The notes beneath the pieces are model-generated. The model searched no databases, was not told the DNA's origin, and was given only the letters and a program-made list of their open reading frames with translations. Shown here piece after piece: positions 23,184 through 32,313 of a stretch of 48,772 bases of DNA (within the stretch, counting starts at the first letter, position 1; every line of letters begins with the position of its first letter). Origin of the DNA: Clostridia bacterium (GTDB lineage Bacteria > Bacillota > Clostridia > RUG12999); NCBI GenBank assembly GCA_022801925.1, contig JAAWTG010000019.1:1-48772 (forward strand). Direction: 5' to 3'. The position numbers were made by a program, and so were the translations under genes.

Positions 23184-26100
23184 TAATATTCCTCTTGTTC
23201 TACAATTAATTTATAAACTCTCTCCACTTCGGACTCATTCAGTAATATATCATATATTTTCTTTTTTATTCTATTTTCTTTGACCGGATTCTTTCTAAAT
23301 CCCGGCTGTTTTGATGAAAGAACAGCTTCGTGCAGTCTCAACGCAAGTTCCTCATCTTCTCCGCAATTATCATAAAATGCTCTCATTGCCGCACTTTCTC
23401 TTACAGATTCAGGATATTTGTCATTGTTTTCCGGATTCGATACATTTTTTGTCAGTTCCATATACTTTTCAATGAGCTGCTTATAAGAAATGACTTGTTT
23501 TTTTCTGTCAAGAATTAACTGCTCTAAAATTGCTGACATTTTTTCATAATATACCGGATTGACTACTGTTTTTTCAACAACTTTTCTGCGAATATTATTT
23601 TCAATTGCTTCAGCCGCGCTTTCTCTGCTGCCTTTATCCTCACCATTCAATTTTTCTGCTTTACTGATAATAAAATCCAGCAAAGTAAAATCGTCAAGAA
23701 TACCGATTTCTTCGGCGTCAAAAGCACTAATATAGTTATCAATTAAATATCGCATTCCAGGTTCATATTGTTTTAAATCAATAAAATCACCGCTATGTCT
23801 GCCAATTTCCTCACTCAGTTGGATATAGAAACTTACTTTTTCTTCTGTTTTCTGCTTTTCCGCTTCGGAATATCCGAACTCTGACATAAGCGGCTTAAAT
23901 GCAGCGTAAGCACGCGTTAGTTTATTGATAAGGTGGTATAATTTTTCTCTACTGCGTGTAAATGCCTCATCGCTTTCAATATCCATACCACTTTCACCGC
24001 AGAAATAATGAGCATACTCCAATTGCGTTCTTGGCTCTTCCACCCCTTCGCAAAGTTCATCAAGTGCTTCTAAAATCTCCCCAAAATGCTTTTGCGCTTC
24101 TTCACTGCGGCTTTTCAACAAACCATTTACATCATCTGCATCATAATTTTCAAACGCGCCTGTTGTATATGTATTGATAGCGCCGGTAAGGTCGTCAAAT
24201 AGCTGCTTATAATCGACTATATAACCAAATTCTTTTGTTTCACCGTCCAAACGGTTTACACGGCAAATCGCTTGGAACAGTCCGTGGTCATACATCTTTT
24301 TGTCGATATAAAGATAAGTACAAGGCGGAGCGTCAAACCCTGTAAGAAGTTTGTCAACAACGATAAGGAGTTTCATATTATTCGGTTCTTCGATAAATTT
24401 ACGTTTTACTTCCGCTTCAAAGTCCTCTACCGATTTACCGCCAAGCATTTTATTATATATTTCATATTTGGTAAATGCTTCGGTATCTTCATCATCGCTG
24501 ACCGTTTCAGTCCTAACAGCGCCTGCATAGGGTTCATAAGATGAAATAATGGCGCACTTTTTGAATCCTTTGTTTTGGAAAACTTCATAATACTGACATG
24601 CCGCATAAACAGAACCTGCGACCAAAATTGCATTTCCATTACCATCCATAAGTCTTGGTTTCGTGCCAAAATCAAAAATAATATCACTTGCTATTTTTTC
24701 AAGTCTCGACTTTGAAGAAAATATCTTTTGCATATTTCCCCATTTGGATTTCAGTTTTGCTTTGGCACGGTCTGTCAGTCCAATGGTTTTTATTTCAAAC
24801 CATTCATCTATCTTAGCTTGCGAAGTTATATCCTGCGGTATATCTCTCGCTTCATAGCGCAAGTCCAAAACCACGCCGTCCCGAACGGCTTCATCAAATT
24901 TATAAGTATGAATAAAACCGCCAAAAATTTCAAGACTTGTCTTTTTATCCTTTTTTAAAATCGGTGTGCCTGTAAAACCAATAAAAATACTATCCGGCAA
25001 TATCGCTTCCATTGCTTTATGAAGTATCCCCGATTGCGTTCTGTGGCATTCATCTACAAACACGACCACATTGCCTTTCACAGAAAAATCTTTCGGTAAA
25101 GACGCTTTTAAATCTTCAATGTATTTATCATAATCTTCATCTTTTGTTTCTTTTCCGCGTTTACCAAATTTGTGAATAAGCGAACATATCAGTCTGTCCT
25201 CATATGAATTTAGCCTTCTAAGCAAGTCCTTGCCGCTTTTGGTTCGGACAACATTATTTATATCTACACTTTTATATACTTTCTCAATTTGTTCATCAAG
25301 TTCTTCGCGGTCTGTAACAATTAGAACTCTTGCATTGGGGTCATTGGCGAGAATCCATTGTGACAGCCACACCATGGAAAGAGATTTGCCGCTTCCCTGC
25401 GTATGCCATATAATACCGCCTTGCTTTTTCTTTTTCAGTCTGTTTTGCGCACGTTTTATGGCATAATATTGATTATACCGACAAACCTTTTTTCTACCGC
25501 TGTCGTATACAATAAAATTGTGAATCAAATCGAGGAATCGCTTTTTATAGAACAAGCAGAGAAAGTCTTTGTATAATTTCTCAGGAATATCTTTACATTT
25601 TTCTTCAATTAGGAGGTCTGTTTCGTCACACTCGTCTTTAAATCCTTGAAAACCGTCTTCTTTCCATTCAAGATAATATTTTTCTTCTGTTTTAATGGTT
25701 CCGTAGCGCATACCTTCGCTTTCATTTCCCGCAACGCAAAACTGTATTGTTGTAAAAAAGTTTTCAATAAAATGCTCTTTCTGATTCGTTATATTTTGTC
25801 TGATGCCGCTCGCAACAGATACTCTGCTGTTTTTAAGTTCAATTACCGCTAAAGCAATACCGTTTACATATACCACTAAATCCGGACGCTTTTCATTATT
25901 GCCGACAACGGTAACTTCCTCCGCAATATAAAACTCATTGTTGGCTAAATTTTCGCTGTCAAAATCAATAAAATATACCGTCTTCTCAGGTTTGTCTATA
26001 TCTTCTTTTACTTTTGCGCCATATTTCAGCAACGAATAGACCTCTTTATTGGCAGAATATAGCCCCTGCTCCATATTTTGCGTTGCCTTTTTCAGTTTGT

Positions 26101-26287
26101 CAATTGCACCGCAAATCAGCCGCTCCGAATATCCGCGGCTTTCAAGATAGGCAATCAGCTTGTCCTCTATAATATTGGTGTTTTCTCTATCACGCAAGTT
26201 GCCTATATATGTATAGTGCAGTTGTTCCTGAAAGAATTGAACCACTCTGTCTTGTGTTTTTCTTTCGCTATCACCTATATGTGGCAT
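23183..26287 (-). CDS. hsdR: Type I restriction enzyme, R (motor-nuclease) subunit
   Basis: A 1034-residue HsdR. The N-terminal nuclease carries the PD-ExK site: RPDLVVYVNGIALAVIELKN with Asp136, Glu150 and Lys152. The SF2 translocase follows, with Walker A in WHTQGSGKSLSMV (about residue 295), motif II DECH in VVFVDECHRTQSG, motif III GFTGTP and motif VI in AICRVNRLDGETKEFGYI. The last 250 residues are helical and contact the methylase. It cuts unmethylated DNA after ATP-driven translocation when assembled with HsdM and HsdS. ATG 26287 follows GGAGAGG; an upstream ATG would overlap the DUF4393 gene. The usual complement of motifs is intact, so the enzyme should be active. Confidence 0.97.
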   Translation of the reverse strand: MPHIGDSERKTQDRVVQFFQEQLHYTYIGNLRDRENTNIIEDKLIAYLESRGYSERLICGAIDKLKKATQNMEQGLYSANKEVYSLLKYGAKVKEDIDKPEKTVYFIDFDSENLANNEFYIAEEVTVVGNNEKRPDLVVYVNGIALAVIELKNSRVSVASGIRQNITNQKEHFIENFFTTIQFCVAGNESEGMRYGTIKTEEKYYLEWKEDGFQGFKDECDETDLLIEEKCKDIPEKLYKDFLCLFYKKRFLDLIHNFIVYDSGRKKVCRYNQYYAIKRAQNRLKKKKQGGIIWHTQGSGKSLSMVWLSQWILANDPNARVLIVTDREELDEQIEKVYKSVDINNVVRTKSGKDLLRRLNSYEDRLICSLIHKFGKRGKETKDEDYDKYIEDLKASLPKDFSVKGNVVVFVDECHRTQSGILHKAMEAILPDSIFIGFTGTPILKKDKKTSLEIFGGFIHTYKFDEAVRDGVVLDLRYEARDIPQDITSQAKIDEWFEIKTIGLTDRAKAKLKSKWGNMQKIFSSKSRLEKIASDIIFDFGTKPRLMDGNGNAILVAGSVYAACQYYEVFQNKGFKKCAIISSYEPYAGAVRTETVSDDEDTEAFTKYEIYNKMLGGKSVEDFEAEVKRKFIEEPNNMKLLIVVDKLLTGFDAPPCTYLYIDKKMYDHGLFQAICRVNRLDGETKEFGYIVDYKQLFDDLTGAINTYTTGAFENYDADDVNGLLKSRSEEAQKHFGEILEALDELCEGVEEPRTQLEYAHYFCGESGMDIESDEAFTRSREKLYHLINKLTRAYAAFKPLMSEFGYSEAEKQKTEEKVSFYIQLSEEIGRHSGDFIDLKQYEPGMRYLIDNYISAFDAEEIGILDDFTLLDFIISKAEKLNGEDKGSRESAAEAIENNIRRKVVEKTVVNPVYYEKMSAILEQLILDRKKQVISYKQLIEKYMELTKNVSNPENNDKYPESVRESAAMRAFYDNCGEDEELALRLHEAVLSSKQPGFRKNPVKENRIKKKIYDILLNESEVERVYKLIVEQEEY

Positions 26288-26301
26288 ACGCACCTCTCCT
26301 T

Positions 26302-27087
26302 TTATACTACGCATTTTATAAATGAACGCCCAAATTCCGTCAGATAAAACACTTTTTTGCGCGCCGATAGTTTTAACCCATCATATTGTTTCAGTGTTGC
26401 AACCGTATTAAGATAAAACGAATGCTTAAAAATGATATCATAAATTTCTTCATCAGAAATTCTTACATTGCTGGAAATTTCTATCAGTTTTAGCCGTTCC
26501 AAATTATCCATATAACTGCATATATTCTTTTTTGAAATGAGTTTTTCTATTGCAACGGTTGTAAAATTATTACATATGTTCTGAAATTCTTTCCTATCGT
26601 TTTTTTGAAATACTATATCAATAATAGGATACATTTCTTCGGTGTTATTTGCCAAACATGTCAAAAGCCGTGCTTCGTCAGGCGTTAACTGCTTTATTAT
26701 TTCTACGTATGCAGGATGCACTTGATATTTTATATCAATATTCATAGAGGAAACAAGCAGATTAGCATATAATTCCCGAAGTTCTTTGCTGTCATAGCAA
26801 TAGCTTAACTGCTGTATTACCGGTATTGCAACATAGGGTTCCGGCTCCGTCAGTTTTTCTTCCGGTATTTGCTTTGCTTTTTCAGCTGCAATTTGCGCCG
26901 CCAACCGTATACTTTCTTCTCCGTTTGTTATCCATTTTTCCCATTTTCCAAGCCATACTCCTATTGTACGAGGCAGCAGACTCAATGTATTACCGATTGA
27001 TTTTGCACTTGGATGAGCAATATCATCATATACTTTTTCAAGAACCCCTTCCGTTTGTTCCACTAATTTTTTTCTTGTGTCCGACAT
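26302..27087 (-). CDS. DUF4393 (Abi-alpha) family protein inside the hsd operon
   Basis: A 261-residue protein recognised as the DUF4393/Abi-alpha family by LTEPEPYVAIPVIQQLSYC...ELRELYANLLVSSM, followed by VHPAYVEIIKQLTPDEARLL. The first 60 residues are helical, with one weakly hydrophobic stretch. The C terminus (about 195-261) resembles a winged helix ending in VFYLTEFGRSFIKCVV. Members are linked with abortive infection and are found among phage-defence genes; the mechanism is not known to me. It lies between hsdS (12 bases) and hsdR (14 bases), with AAGGAAGGG before its ATG, so it must be cotranscribed with both. Its place suggests it backs up or guards the restriction system. Confidence 0.82.
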   Translation of the reverse strand: MSDTRKKLVEQTEGVLEKVYDDIAHPSAKSIGNTLSLLPRTIGVWLGKWEKWITNGEESIRLAAQIAAEKAKQIPEEKLTEPEPYVAIPVIQQLSYCYDSKELRELYANLLVSSMNIDIKYQVHPAYVEIIKQLTPDEARLLTCLANNTEEMYPIIDIVFQKNDRKEFQNICNNFTTVAIEKLISKKNICSYMDNLERLKLIEISSNVRISDEEIYDIIFKHSFYLNTVATLKQYDGLKLSARKKVFYLTEFGRSFIKCVV

Positions 27088-27099
27088 GCTATCCCTTCC

Positions 27100-28371
27100 T
27101 TACAATAGTCTTATCTTACCGGTTAATAATTGCTGCATCATACCTTGCTTGATTTTTTTATATTTTTCTAACTTGCGCTGATGAAGAGTGATGAGGTTGT
27201 CAAGGTTAGTGAAAAATTGTCCAATTTGCGTTTTCTCGGATTCAGATACGGGAATGGCTACATTAAAATCTTTAATTTTTGTTTCGGTTAAAGTTGGAAC
27301 AGCTCCGCCAATTTTATCCGCATTAACTTGAGAAAAAATGCTGTTGGTTATGAGCAATGCCGCCAAGAATTCGGTATTGTGCTTATTAGAACGCATAACA
27401 ACAACCTGCGGATTCAGTGTTGCATCTTCAAAAAGTCCTGTTACTAAGGCGCTTTTTCCAAGCGTCGAACCTGTTTTTACAAAAAGAATATCGCCATTGT
27501 GGATTTTGATTTCTGGTGATTCATCGTATTTGAATCTTGTTATATAGGTATTTTTACAATTTGTGGTCAGCGTATTATTAACGATATTTGTAGGACTAAA
27601 GGTCAAAACGCCGCCTTCATCTTTAGAAACAATATCTTTTTCAGTATAGCCACGAAAACCAATACGACCATTCAGACGAACTACCTCCCCTAACTTTCGC
27701 TGTTCCCAAGGTTCAGTAAAACCGGGCAGACGCATTTCGGGCGTTGTTTCACCATATTTCGGAAACATTTTTTGCAAACAAGCTTGTTTGATTGCCTTTT
27801 TCTTTTCTATCACTTTTTCAAGAGATGATATAAGGTTGTCTATATCTGAAAGTGCTTCGGCAATGTTTTTCTGTTCAATAATTGGCGGTGTTTGCAACTG
27901 AATTTTACATAATGCACCTTTTGATATTTCCAAAAAAGTGGTTCCAATTGCTAACTCTATCATGTCGTTTTTCTTTGTCTGCAAAAGATAATATAAATAA
28001 TCAACATTATTGGGAGTATTTAATAAAATATTTTTAAACCCTTGATTTGTTGCCATTGGAATTCTTGAAATTTTCAATTCTCCAATAGTCGCCCTAGTAC
28101 ATAGCAATATGGTTCCTTCTGGCAAAAGATTTGCGGAACTGTTTTTTAATCCTAATTCTGTAATTGTTTTGTTAGTTTCTGAAATATATTTTCCACAAGT
28201 CTGCGTAATATCAGATGGTGTACACCATGCAATTCCACCATCCCAATATTCTCTTACATTTGTCCTTGGCGTACCCCCACTAATAATATCTCCAAAATCA
28301 TTCAAATAACTAACTTTCCACTCTTCCGGAATAATCCCTATTTCAGTCTCCTTATATCCCTCTTTCACCAT
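27100..28371 (-). CDS. hsdS: Type I restriction-modification, specificity subunit
   Basis: A 423-residue HsdS with the usual two target-recognition domains. TRD1 covers about residues 18-165 (ISGGTPRTNVREYWDGGIAW). A conserved helical spacer follows, LEKVIEKKKAIKQACLQKMF, then TRD2 at about 222-385, introduced by MRLPGFTEPWEQRKLGEV. A second helical region ends in MQQLLTGKIRLL. The two TRDs read the two halves of the split DNA target for HsdM and HsdR. The start overlaps the end of hsdM by seven bases (ATGGTGA), so they are coupled. There is no second hsdS fragment or invertase nearby, so no sign of phase-variable shuffling. The target sequence cannot be predicted by eye. Confidence 0.96.
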   Translation of the reverse strand: MVKEGYKETEIGIIPEEWKVSYLNDFGDIISGGTPRTNVREYWDGGIAWCTPSDITQTCGKYISETNKTITELGLKNSSANLLPEGTILLCTRATIGELKISRIPMATNQGFKNILLNTPNNVDYLYYLLQTKKNDMIELAIGTTFLEISKGALCKIQLQTPPIIEQKNIAEALSDIDNLISSLEKVIEKKKAIKQACLQKMFPKYGETTPEMRLPGFTEPWEQRKLGEVVRLNGRIGFRGYTEKDIVSKDEGGVLTFSPTNIVNNTLTTNCKNTYITRFKYDESPEIKIHNGDILFVKTGSTLGKSALVTGLFEDATLNPQVVVMRSNKHNTEFLAALLITNSIFSQVNADKIGGAVPTLTETKIKDFNVAIPVSESEKTQIGQFFTNLDNLITLHQRKLEKYKKIKQGMMQQLLTGKIRLL

Positions 28372-30806
28372 TGAAATCCCATCCTCTCCAAATGGGATTT
28401 TACCTTTGCTTCAAGCGTCTCAATCTCTTTTTCAAGGTTTGGCAAAGTATCCGCATAACGATTGGCAAGTTCTGAAATTCTGTTTGCCATATTATGAGAA
28501 ATTGCGGAATACAGTGCGGAAATACCGTCAAAAATTGTATCATACCACTTACGATCCACAAGAAGTTCTTTCACTTCATCAATACTTAGTTCCGCATATT
28601 TTTCCTTTTCTGTTTCATCAAGGTCAGCATTTAATTCTTTCACTATTTTAGCATACTTCTTCACTTTTGCAGAAAGTTCTGTGAATGCGGATAATATTTT
28701 ATATTCTTCGCTGCCGGATGCAGTCTTTTTGAGTTCTTTTAACTTTGCATGAACTGCTTTTGTATCAACAGCATCTTTGTCATTCAAATAATCACGTAAA
28801 ATACCGTCATCTCCTGTATTTTCTTCCACAAATTCATCCAGTTTGCTTTGCGTTTCCTCCGCAACAGCCTGTGCTTCATCAATTTTTTTGCGTTCCTGCG
28901 CAAAATACACTTTTTCAATAATGGCTTTGGGAATCAGTTTCCCGTCCCAGCCTTTGATTTTTTCTTTCTTTTCCCCTTTTTTGTTTTCTGTGACTTCAAC
29001 AATATTTTCGATTTCTCTGCCGGCTTCATAACCGTCATATTTGATAAGAAATACATCATCCGCCATCACTTCCTGCCAATAGGAAAGCAGCACTTCATAG
29101 ACATCAAATTTGTCAACAAGTTCGATATCTTCAAATTTTTCAATCAATTTTTCAGAAAGCCATACGATATATTTTTTCACATTCATTTCGCCGGATATAT
29201 TTCTGAAACTTTCATCAACATCATTTTGCCATTCCACAAACGCCGTATCTATTTTATCCGCATATTCTGAAAATTTCTCGTCAGTATATATGGTACTACG
29301 AACGTCACCGGTATCAACATTTAATTTATAATAGCCTTCACGCATAGCGGAAAACAGTTTGTTTTTAAGACTACCAAATATCTTCCAATAATTCTGCATA
29401 GAATCAATATCACATGCAGGAATGCCGCCGTGAAGATGCGCCTCTATATCCTGCAAATCTTCCGGCGTACTGCTGTCAATATATCTTGGAATATTTAGGT
29501 TATATTCATTTTTAACCTTAATTTCATCGTTAGGAACAAATCTCGCATATTTAGGGTCATTTGTAATCTGTTCATTAAACGTAGTTACAATTTTATATAT
29601 ATCGCGCTCACGTAAACGGTTTTTGTTGCCATCTTTTATATAATCATGGCTTGCGTCAATCATAAAGATGCCTTTACGCTCATCGGCGTCTGATTTGTCA
29701 ATAACGATAATACAAGCAGGTATACCCGTGCCATAGAAAAGATTGGCAGGCAATCCTATTATACCTTTTATGTACCCTTTATCAATAATGCTTTTGCGAA
29801 TCGTTGCCTCTGCATTTCCTCTGAACAAAACGCCGTGTGGGAGAATCACCGCCGCTTTACCTGTTGATTTGAGAGATTTTAAAATATGCAGCAGCCAAGC
29901 AAAATCGCCGTTTTTTTCAGGGGGTATATCGCCGTAACCTTCAAACCTGCCATATTCCTTCAAACCATCTGTCCAGTTTTTGAGTGAAAACGGAGGATTT
30001 ACAACGGCAAAATCAAAGCGTTTCAATACGGTCTCTTCATCATCTTCAAAATATTGCGGTGCAGAAAATGTGTTTCCTATACCAACCTCACCGGTTGCCT
30101 TATTATGCAGCACAAAGTTCATCTTTGCAAGTCCGGCAGTCGTAACTTCTTTTTCCTGTCCCCAGATAGATATCTCGAAAGGCGCTTCGTCGGCAGCTTT
30201 AATGAGAAGCGATCCTGAACCGCAGGCAGGGTCATAAACGCTATAACCTTCATTTCGGAAAGTGATTTTATCTATTCCAATCACTTTTGCAAGGATTCGC
30301 GAAACTTCGGCAGGCGTATAGAACTGACCTTTGCTTTTACCGCTTTCGGTTGCAAACTTACGCATAAGATATTCATACGCATCGCCGAGAATATCGTCCC
30401 CGCTTGTTTTGTTGTTTGAAAAATCGAATTCCGGACGCTGAAAAATAGAGATAAGCCCTGTCAATTTCTGAATCATCTCATCCCCTTTTCCAAGTTTGGT
30501 TTCGTCATTAAAATGTGCATTATCTATAACGCCTCTCAAGTTATTCGCTTCGGCAAGCTTTGCAATAATCTTATCCATTTCCTCGCCGATATTTTTACTG
30601 CCTTTGAGCGCCACCATATCATGAAAACTGCCGCCTTCGGGTATTTCAATATCAGCATACATTTTGTCTTTAAATTTATCAGTGACATACTTTACGAATA
30701 GCAACGTCAATATATAATCTTTATACTGAGATGCATCCATGCCGCCTCTTAATTTATCACAACTTGCCCATAACGAGCGATATAATTCATTTTTCTTAAT
30801 TGCCAT
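28365..30806 (-). CDS. hsdM: Type I restriction-modification, N6-adenine methyltransferase subunit
   Basis: An 813-residue HsdM. The N-terminal helical domain (LWASCDKLRGGMDASQYKDY) precedes the methylase core. The S-adenosylmethionine loop is in YDPACGSGSLLIKA (about residue 190) and the catalytic NPPF in FAVVNPPFSLKNW (about 270). Beyond residue 480 there is a long helical, charged region ending in LANRYADTLPNLEKEIETLE, which makes it longer than E. coli HsdM (about 530). Such long forms are usual in Clostridia. ATG 30806 is eight bases after GAGGAAA. It lies 34 bases behind the 140-residue partner of the DUF3990 gene; a TATAAT sits in that gap but without a good -35, so read-through from the 32.2 kb promoter is likely. 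Confidence 0.97.
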   Translation of the reverse strand: MAIKKNELYRSLWASCDKLRGGMDASQYKDYILTLLFVKYVTDKFKDKMYADIEIPEGGSFHDMVALKGSKNIGEEMDKIIAKLAEANNLRGVIDNAHFNDETKLGKGDEMIQKLTGLISIFQRPEFDFSNNKTSGDDILGDAYEYLMRKFATESGKSKGQFYTPAEVSRILAKVIGIDKITFRNEGYSVYDPACGSGSLLIKAADEAPFEISIWGQEKEVTTAGLAKMNFVLHNKATGEVGIGNTFSAPQYFEDDEETVLKRFDFAVVNPPFSLKNWTDGLKEYGRFEGYGDIPPEKNGDFAWLLHILKSLKSTGKAAVILPHGVLFRGNAEATIRKSIIDKGYIKGIIGLPANLFYGTGIPACIIVIDKSDADERKGIFMIDASHDYIKDGNKNRLRERDIYKIVTTFNEQITNDPKYARFVPNDEIKVKNEYNLNIPRYIDSSTPEDLQDIEAHLHGGIPACDIDSMQNYWKIFGSLKNKLFSAMREGYYKLNVDTGDVRSTIYTDEKFSEYADKIDTAFVEWQNDVDESFRNISGEMNVKKYIVWLSEKLIEKFEDIELVDKFDVYEVLLSYWQEVMADDVFLIKYDGYEAGREIENIVEVTENKKGEKKEKIKGWDGKLIPKAIIEKVYFAQERKKIDEAQAVAEETQSKLDEFVEENTGDDGILRDYLNDKDAVDTKAVHAKLKELKKTASGSEEYKILSAFTELSAKVKKYAKIVKELNADLDETEKEKYAELSIDEVKELLVDRKWYDTIFDGISALYSAISHNMANRISELANRYADTLPNLEKEIETLEAKVKSHLERMGFQW

Positions 30807-30840
30807 AGCAATATTTCCTCATTTCTGTATTATATAAGCG

Positions 30841-31263
30841 TTACCCCTGATTCTGTCCGTATATTTCTTTCAAATTTTCAATCGCAAGCGTGGGATCCAT
30901 TGTATGAAACATCATATAATTACGCTTCATGGTTTCAACCGGCGCTTGCTTATAGATTCTTGCGCTATCCTCGCCGGTATAAAAATGCCAATAGCGATAG
31001 AGATAGCCAATCCAATACAGTACGTCCGCAGAAAAAACTTCTCCGGCAGAAGCAGCTATTGCGTCATCTGAGGATACAATTTCCTCCAGCAAGTATTCTT
31101 CTCCCGCCCACTGCATACGGTTATATTTTGAATCCAATTCTTTGGCGGTTTCAGACGTCATAAAGATTTTTACAAACAAGGCGCTGCCATAGCCATTTTG
31201 GGCGGACAACTCAAACATTCTGCCCTGTATATCGCAAAGCTTCAACGCTAATTCATCTATCAT
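30841..31263 (-). CDS. Unknown 140-residue partner of the HTH-DUF3990 protein (putative antitoxin)
   Basis: I do not recognise a named family. The protein is soluble, mostly helical, with conserved-looking aromatic stretches: ALFVKIFMTSETAKELDSKY, MQWAGEEYLLEEI and ADVLYWIGYLYRYWHFYTGE. Its ATG overlaps the TGA of the HTH-DUF3990 gene (ATGA, 31260-31263), so the two are translationally coupled and likely made in fixed ratio. This layout, and the fact that the first gene has a toxin-like ADP-ribosyltransferase fold, suggest it is the neutralising partner; that is inference from position only. hsdM follows after 34 bases on the same strand. Confidence 0.6.
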   Translation of the reverse strand: MIDELALKLCDIQGRMFELSAQNGYGSALFVKIFMTSETAKELDSKYNRMQWAGEEYLLEEIVSSDDAIAASAGEVFSADVLYWIGYLYRYWHFYTGEDSARIYKQAPVETMKRNYMMFHTMDPTLAIENLKEIYGQNQG

Positions 31264-32135
31264 TTTGATGCTCCTTTCGCTTCATCAAGGATTTCATCAA
31301 AGAACTTACCTTCGCGGCGGTAGTTTTTACAGATGTCGTTTGCAAGTGAAATACCTTTTGCCCTGTTCGCATCTGCAACTGTTTTCATAACAAGTCTTTC
31401 CAGATAGGAAAGCGGTATTTCAGTTTCTATGCGAACCGCAGCGCAGCCTTTCTGCGAAACTGCAACATACTGTCTGCCAAGCTGCAACGCCGAAAGACTG
31501 TTTACAAGAGCAATATCAGTAACATTTCCGATAAAAAAGTTATCTATCACATAAAACATACGGTCATTTGCAATGCTGCCTATGATTAAATCCTTATCCT
31601 CCATCATAGCACGGTATTTCTCATAAAGCTGGGTGCCTTTTATTTTTTCCATCTTGCCGCGGTTATATGCTACAAGCATCGCCCAATCAATATCAGTGTG
31701 AACCTCCAGCTGCACCAATGCGTCTATGCATATGGAAACAATATAAAATTTGGATTCTTCATAATCACAAATAAGCGTAAGCGGCTGATTGGGATCAGTC
31801 CCCATATAAAAGCCACTGCCAAAATCACACTGTTTACGGCTTTTCGGCATAATATTTCCTACAATTCCCGATTTTGAACCATGATAAAGCAACAGTCTGT
31901 TTTGCTCCGGCTTAACCTCGTTTGCCGCTTGATTGATTTTATCAAGAATCATTTCATAAACCGGCACTTTTTTATTGCAGCAAATTTCGTATAACTTTGA
32001 TTGTGCCAATTTATTGGGGACTGCATGACCATTCTCCCAGCGGTTCACTGTTGCAAAGGATACGCCAAGCCACTGTGCAAATTCCTTCTGACTTATATTG
32101 AAATAACTTCTTATTCGTTTTATGATAGCCTCCAT
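31260..32135 (-). CDS. HTH-DUF3990 protein (ADP-ribosyltransferase-like)
   Basis: A 291-residue two-domain protein. Residues about 3-55 are an XRE/Cro-type helix-turn-helix (IRSYFNISQKEFAQWLGVS, ATVNRWENGHAVP). Residues about 80-230 match DUF3990, whose fold belongs to the ADP-ribosyltransferase clan: LLLYHGSKSG supplies the motif-1 His (85) and DFGSGFYMGTD the motif-2 Tyr (110). Such domains modify targets with ADP-ribose from NAD and several act as toxins; activity here is not proven. ATG 32135 follows GAGGTG; the upstream in-frame ATG lies in the ribosome site itself. The promoter carries a long inverted repeat, probably bound by the HTH. The partner gene overlaps its stop. Confidence 0.82.
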   Translation of the reverse strand: MEAIIKRIRSYFNISQKEFAQWLGVSFATVNRWENGHAVPNKLAQSKLYEICCNKKVPVYEMILDKINQAANEVKPEQNRLLLYHGSKSGIVGNIMPKSRKQCDFGSGFYMGTDPNQPLTLICDYEESKFYIVSICIDALVQLEVHTDIDWAMLVAYNRGKMEKIKGTQLYEKYRAMMEDKDLIIGSIANDRMFYVIDNFFIGNVTDIALVNSLSALQLGRQYVAVSQKGCAAVRIETEIPLSYLERLVMKTVADANRAKGISLANDICKNYRREGKFFDEILDEAKGASK

Positions 32136-32145
32136 AACGCACCTC

Positions 32146-32200
32146 ATAATATAACATTCTCTATATTTAATATAATATCAAGCGTTATATTATTTGTCAA
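32146..32200 (-). promoter_or_regulatory. Promoter and inverted repeat of the HTH-DUF3990/hsd unit
   Basis: On the minus strand a perfect TTGACA (32195-32200) and TATTAT (32172-32177) are 17 bases apart. GTTATATTAT (32184-32193), inside the spacer, is the exact inverted copy of ATAATATAAC (32146-32155), which lies just before the ribosome site. The two half-sites 38 bases apart could be bridged by the HTH protein. The rest of 32201-32313 holds a 22-codon frame without a ribosome site and nothing else. Confidence 0.75.
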
Positions 32201-32313
32201 GATTTACATAAAATTTATATTTTTTATTCATTTGAAACATCTTGGTACAGCAGATAGGTGTCTCCCAAATCAAACATGACATATCTCATCATATACGCCT
32301 TTTTGTTGGACAC

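Noticed and set aside
27100-28371. Phase-variable hsdS locus
   Set aside because: There is one full hsdS with two recognition domains, no partial copies, no inverted repeats and no invertase nearby; the serine recombinase is 10 kb away and of the integrase type.
32228-32296. A 22-codon minus-strand frame (MMRYVMFDLGDTYLLYQDVSNE) as a small gene or far-end remnant of spoVT
   Set aside because: No ribosome site, no match to SpoVT, and it lies between a terminator and a promoter; it may be a gene remnant but nothing supports more.
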